Assembly (NCBI GenBank): GCA_949747935.1
Contig: CATKHE010000166.1
Location: 1-5,460 of the forward strand
DNA length: 5,460 nucleotides
Direction of reading: 5' to 3'
Origin: an uncultured Eubacteriales bacterium
GTDB taxonomy: Bacteria; Bacillota_A; Clostridia; Oscillospirales; Oscillospiraceae
Each line of letters opens with the position of its first letter. The first letter of the stretch is position 1. The notes beneath the pieces are model-generated. The model saw only the letters and a list, made by a program, of their open reading frames with translations, ran no database searches and had not been told where the DNA came from. The position numbers and the translations under genes are program-made. Shown here one piece after another: positions 4,788-5,460 of the stretch.

Positions 4788-4812
4788 GAAAACCGCCGCT
4801 TTATGGTAGGAT
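4784..4812 (+). promoter_or_regulatory. Extended -10 promoter of pyrB
   Basis: TTGCGA (4784-4789) and TAGGAT (4807-4812) are 17 bp apart, with TGG directly before the -10 box (extended -10). Transcription would start near 4819, giving a leader of about 28 nt. That is too short for the PyrR-type attenuator hairpins found before many pyr operons in Bacillota, so any control must act at initiation or otherwise. Confidence 0.75.
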
Positions 4813-4846
4813 AGCTGGAAGAAAAAAGGAAAAGGGAGCGGGAGAA

Positions 4847-5460
4847 ATGCGTCATTTGATTGACTTTGGAGACCTGAGCCGCCAGGAGTGGGACGAGCTT
4901 TATGCCCGGGCCAGTGAAATTATGGACGACCCCGCTCAATTCATCGGAGCCTGCCGGGGCAGGGTAATGGCCTCCTTGTTTTACGAGCCCTCCACCCGCA
5001 CCAACTTCTCCTTCCAGACCGCCATGCTTCGCCTGGGCGGGACGGTGTTCGGCTTTGCCGACCCAAACTCCTCTTCAGTCGCCAAGGGGGAGACCCTGAA
5101 AGACACCATCAAGATGGTGTCGGGCTACGCCGACGTGGTGGTCATGCGTACCCCTTGGGAGGGGGCGGCCAAGGCAGCCTCCCTGTACTCCCACGTCCCC
5201 GTGGTGAACGCTGGCGATGGCGGCCATATGCACCCCACCCAGACCACCGCCGACCTGACCACCATCACCCGCCGGCTGGGCAAGGTGGACGGGCTGTCGG
5301 TGGGCCTGTGCGGCGACCTGAAAAACGGCCGCACCGTCCACTCCCTCATCAAGGCCCTGGCCAAATTTCAGGACATCCGCTTTTTCCTCATCTCCCCCCG
5401 GGAGCTGGCCGTTCCCGACTACATGCGCACCTTCATGCAGGAAAACAATATGCGCTTTAC
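4847..5460 (+). CDS. pyrB: Aspartate carbamoyltransferase catalytic chain, N-terminal part
   Basis: The ATG at 4847 follows GGGAG (4834-4838) with 8-nt spacing; 204 full codons are visible before the window ends. The enzyme joins carbamoyl phosphate and L-aspartate to make N-carbamoyl-L-aspartate, the first committed step of pyrimidine synthesis, in the cytoplasm. The carbamoyl-phosphate loop FYEPSTRTNFSF (45-56) is intact, with Arg51. Lys80 in AKGETLKD corresponds to the mobile-loop Lys84 of the E. coli enzyme, and Arg101 in MRTP to Arg105. HPTQTTADL (129-137) is the aspartate-type rather than ornithine-type signature. GRTVHSL (161-167) supplies the Arg equivalent to E. coli Arg167. The aspartate-domain remainder, with the Arg229 loop, is beyond the edge. 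Whether a regulatory pyrI follows cannot be seen. All catalytic residues in view are present, so the gene looks functional. Confidence 0.96.
   Translation, partial: MRHLIDFGDLSRQEWDELYARASEIMDDPAQFIGACRGRVMASLFYEPSTRTNFSFQTAMLRLGGTVFGFADPNSSSVAKGETLKDTIKMVSGYADVVVMRTPWEGAAKAASLYSHVPVVNAGDGGHMHPTQTTADLTTITRRLGKVDGLSVGLCGDLKNGRTVHSLIKALAKFQDIRFFLISPRELAVPDYMRTFMQENNMRF

Overview
The window looks like chromosomal DNA of a GC-rich Gram-positive anaerobe of the Bacillota (Clostridia). The Oscillospiraceae and relatives (Flavonifractor/Oscillibacter type) are the best guess. The basis is an S-layer-homology (SLH) surface protein, a secreted NodB-type deacetylase, purine-rich Shine-Dalgarno sites 6-9 nt before most starts, GTG and TTG starts, and strongly GC-biased third codon positions. 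The assignment rests on gene style, not on a marker gene. There is no rRNA, tRNA, CRISPR array, insertion sequence or phage gene.

Layout, left to right. (1) 2-472 (+): the C-terminal part of a stomatin/band-7 (SPFH) membrane-scaffold protein, ending at a strong hairpin terminator (485-519). (2) 552-2357 (+): a 601-residue secreted protein with an uncharacterised, probably beta-rich ectodomain and three C-terminal SLH motifs, followed by a terminator (2364-2402). (3) 2478-3206 (+): a secreted or membrane-anchored polysaccharide deacetylase with all five NodB motifs, using a GTG start. (4) 3286-3456 (+): a 56-residue single-pass membrane protein. It is convergent with the next gene, and a 16-bp bidirectional terminator hairpin (3455-3493) overlaps both stop codons. 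(5) 3492-4007 (-): a five-helix membrane protein resembling the 'putative ABC-transporter type IV / CmpB' family (PF06541), with a TTG start. (6) 4072-4587 (-): a secreted Cys/His-rich protein made of three 36-residue repeats. (7) 4588-4846: a divergent intergenic region with two good extended -10 promoters facing opposite ways and a perfect 12-bp palindrome between them. (8) 4847-5460 (+): the first 204 codons of pyrB (aspartate carbamoyltransferase), cut by the window end.

The left half is cell-envelope themed (membrane scaffold, S-layer-anchored protein, glycan deacetylase, small membrane protein), but terminators separate several of the genes, so they are neighbours rather than one clear operon. 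The minus-strand pair (Cys/His-repeat protein, then membrane protein) is probably transcribed from one promoter (4632-4660). Between them lies a terminator-like hairpin whose right arm contains the Shine-Dalgarno of the second gene and whose U-tract ends one base before its start codon. That arrangement, together with the repeat protein, is the most unusual part of the window. pyrB is an unrelated housekeeping gene.
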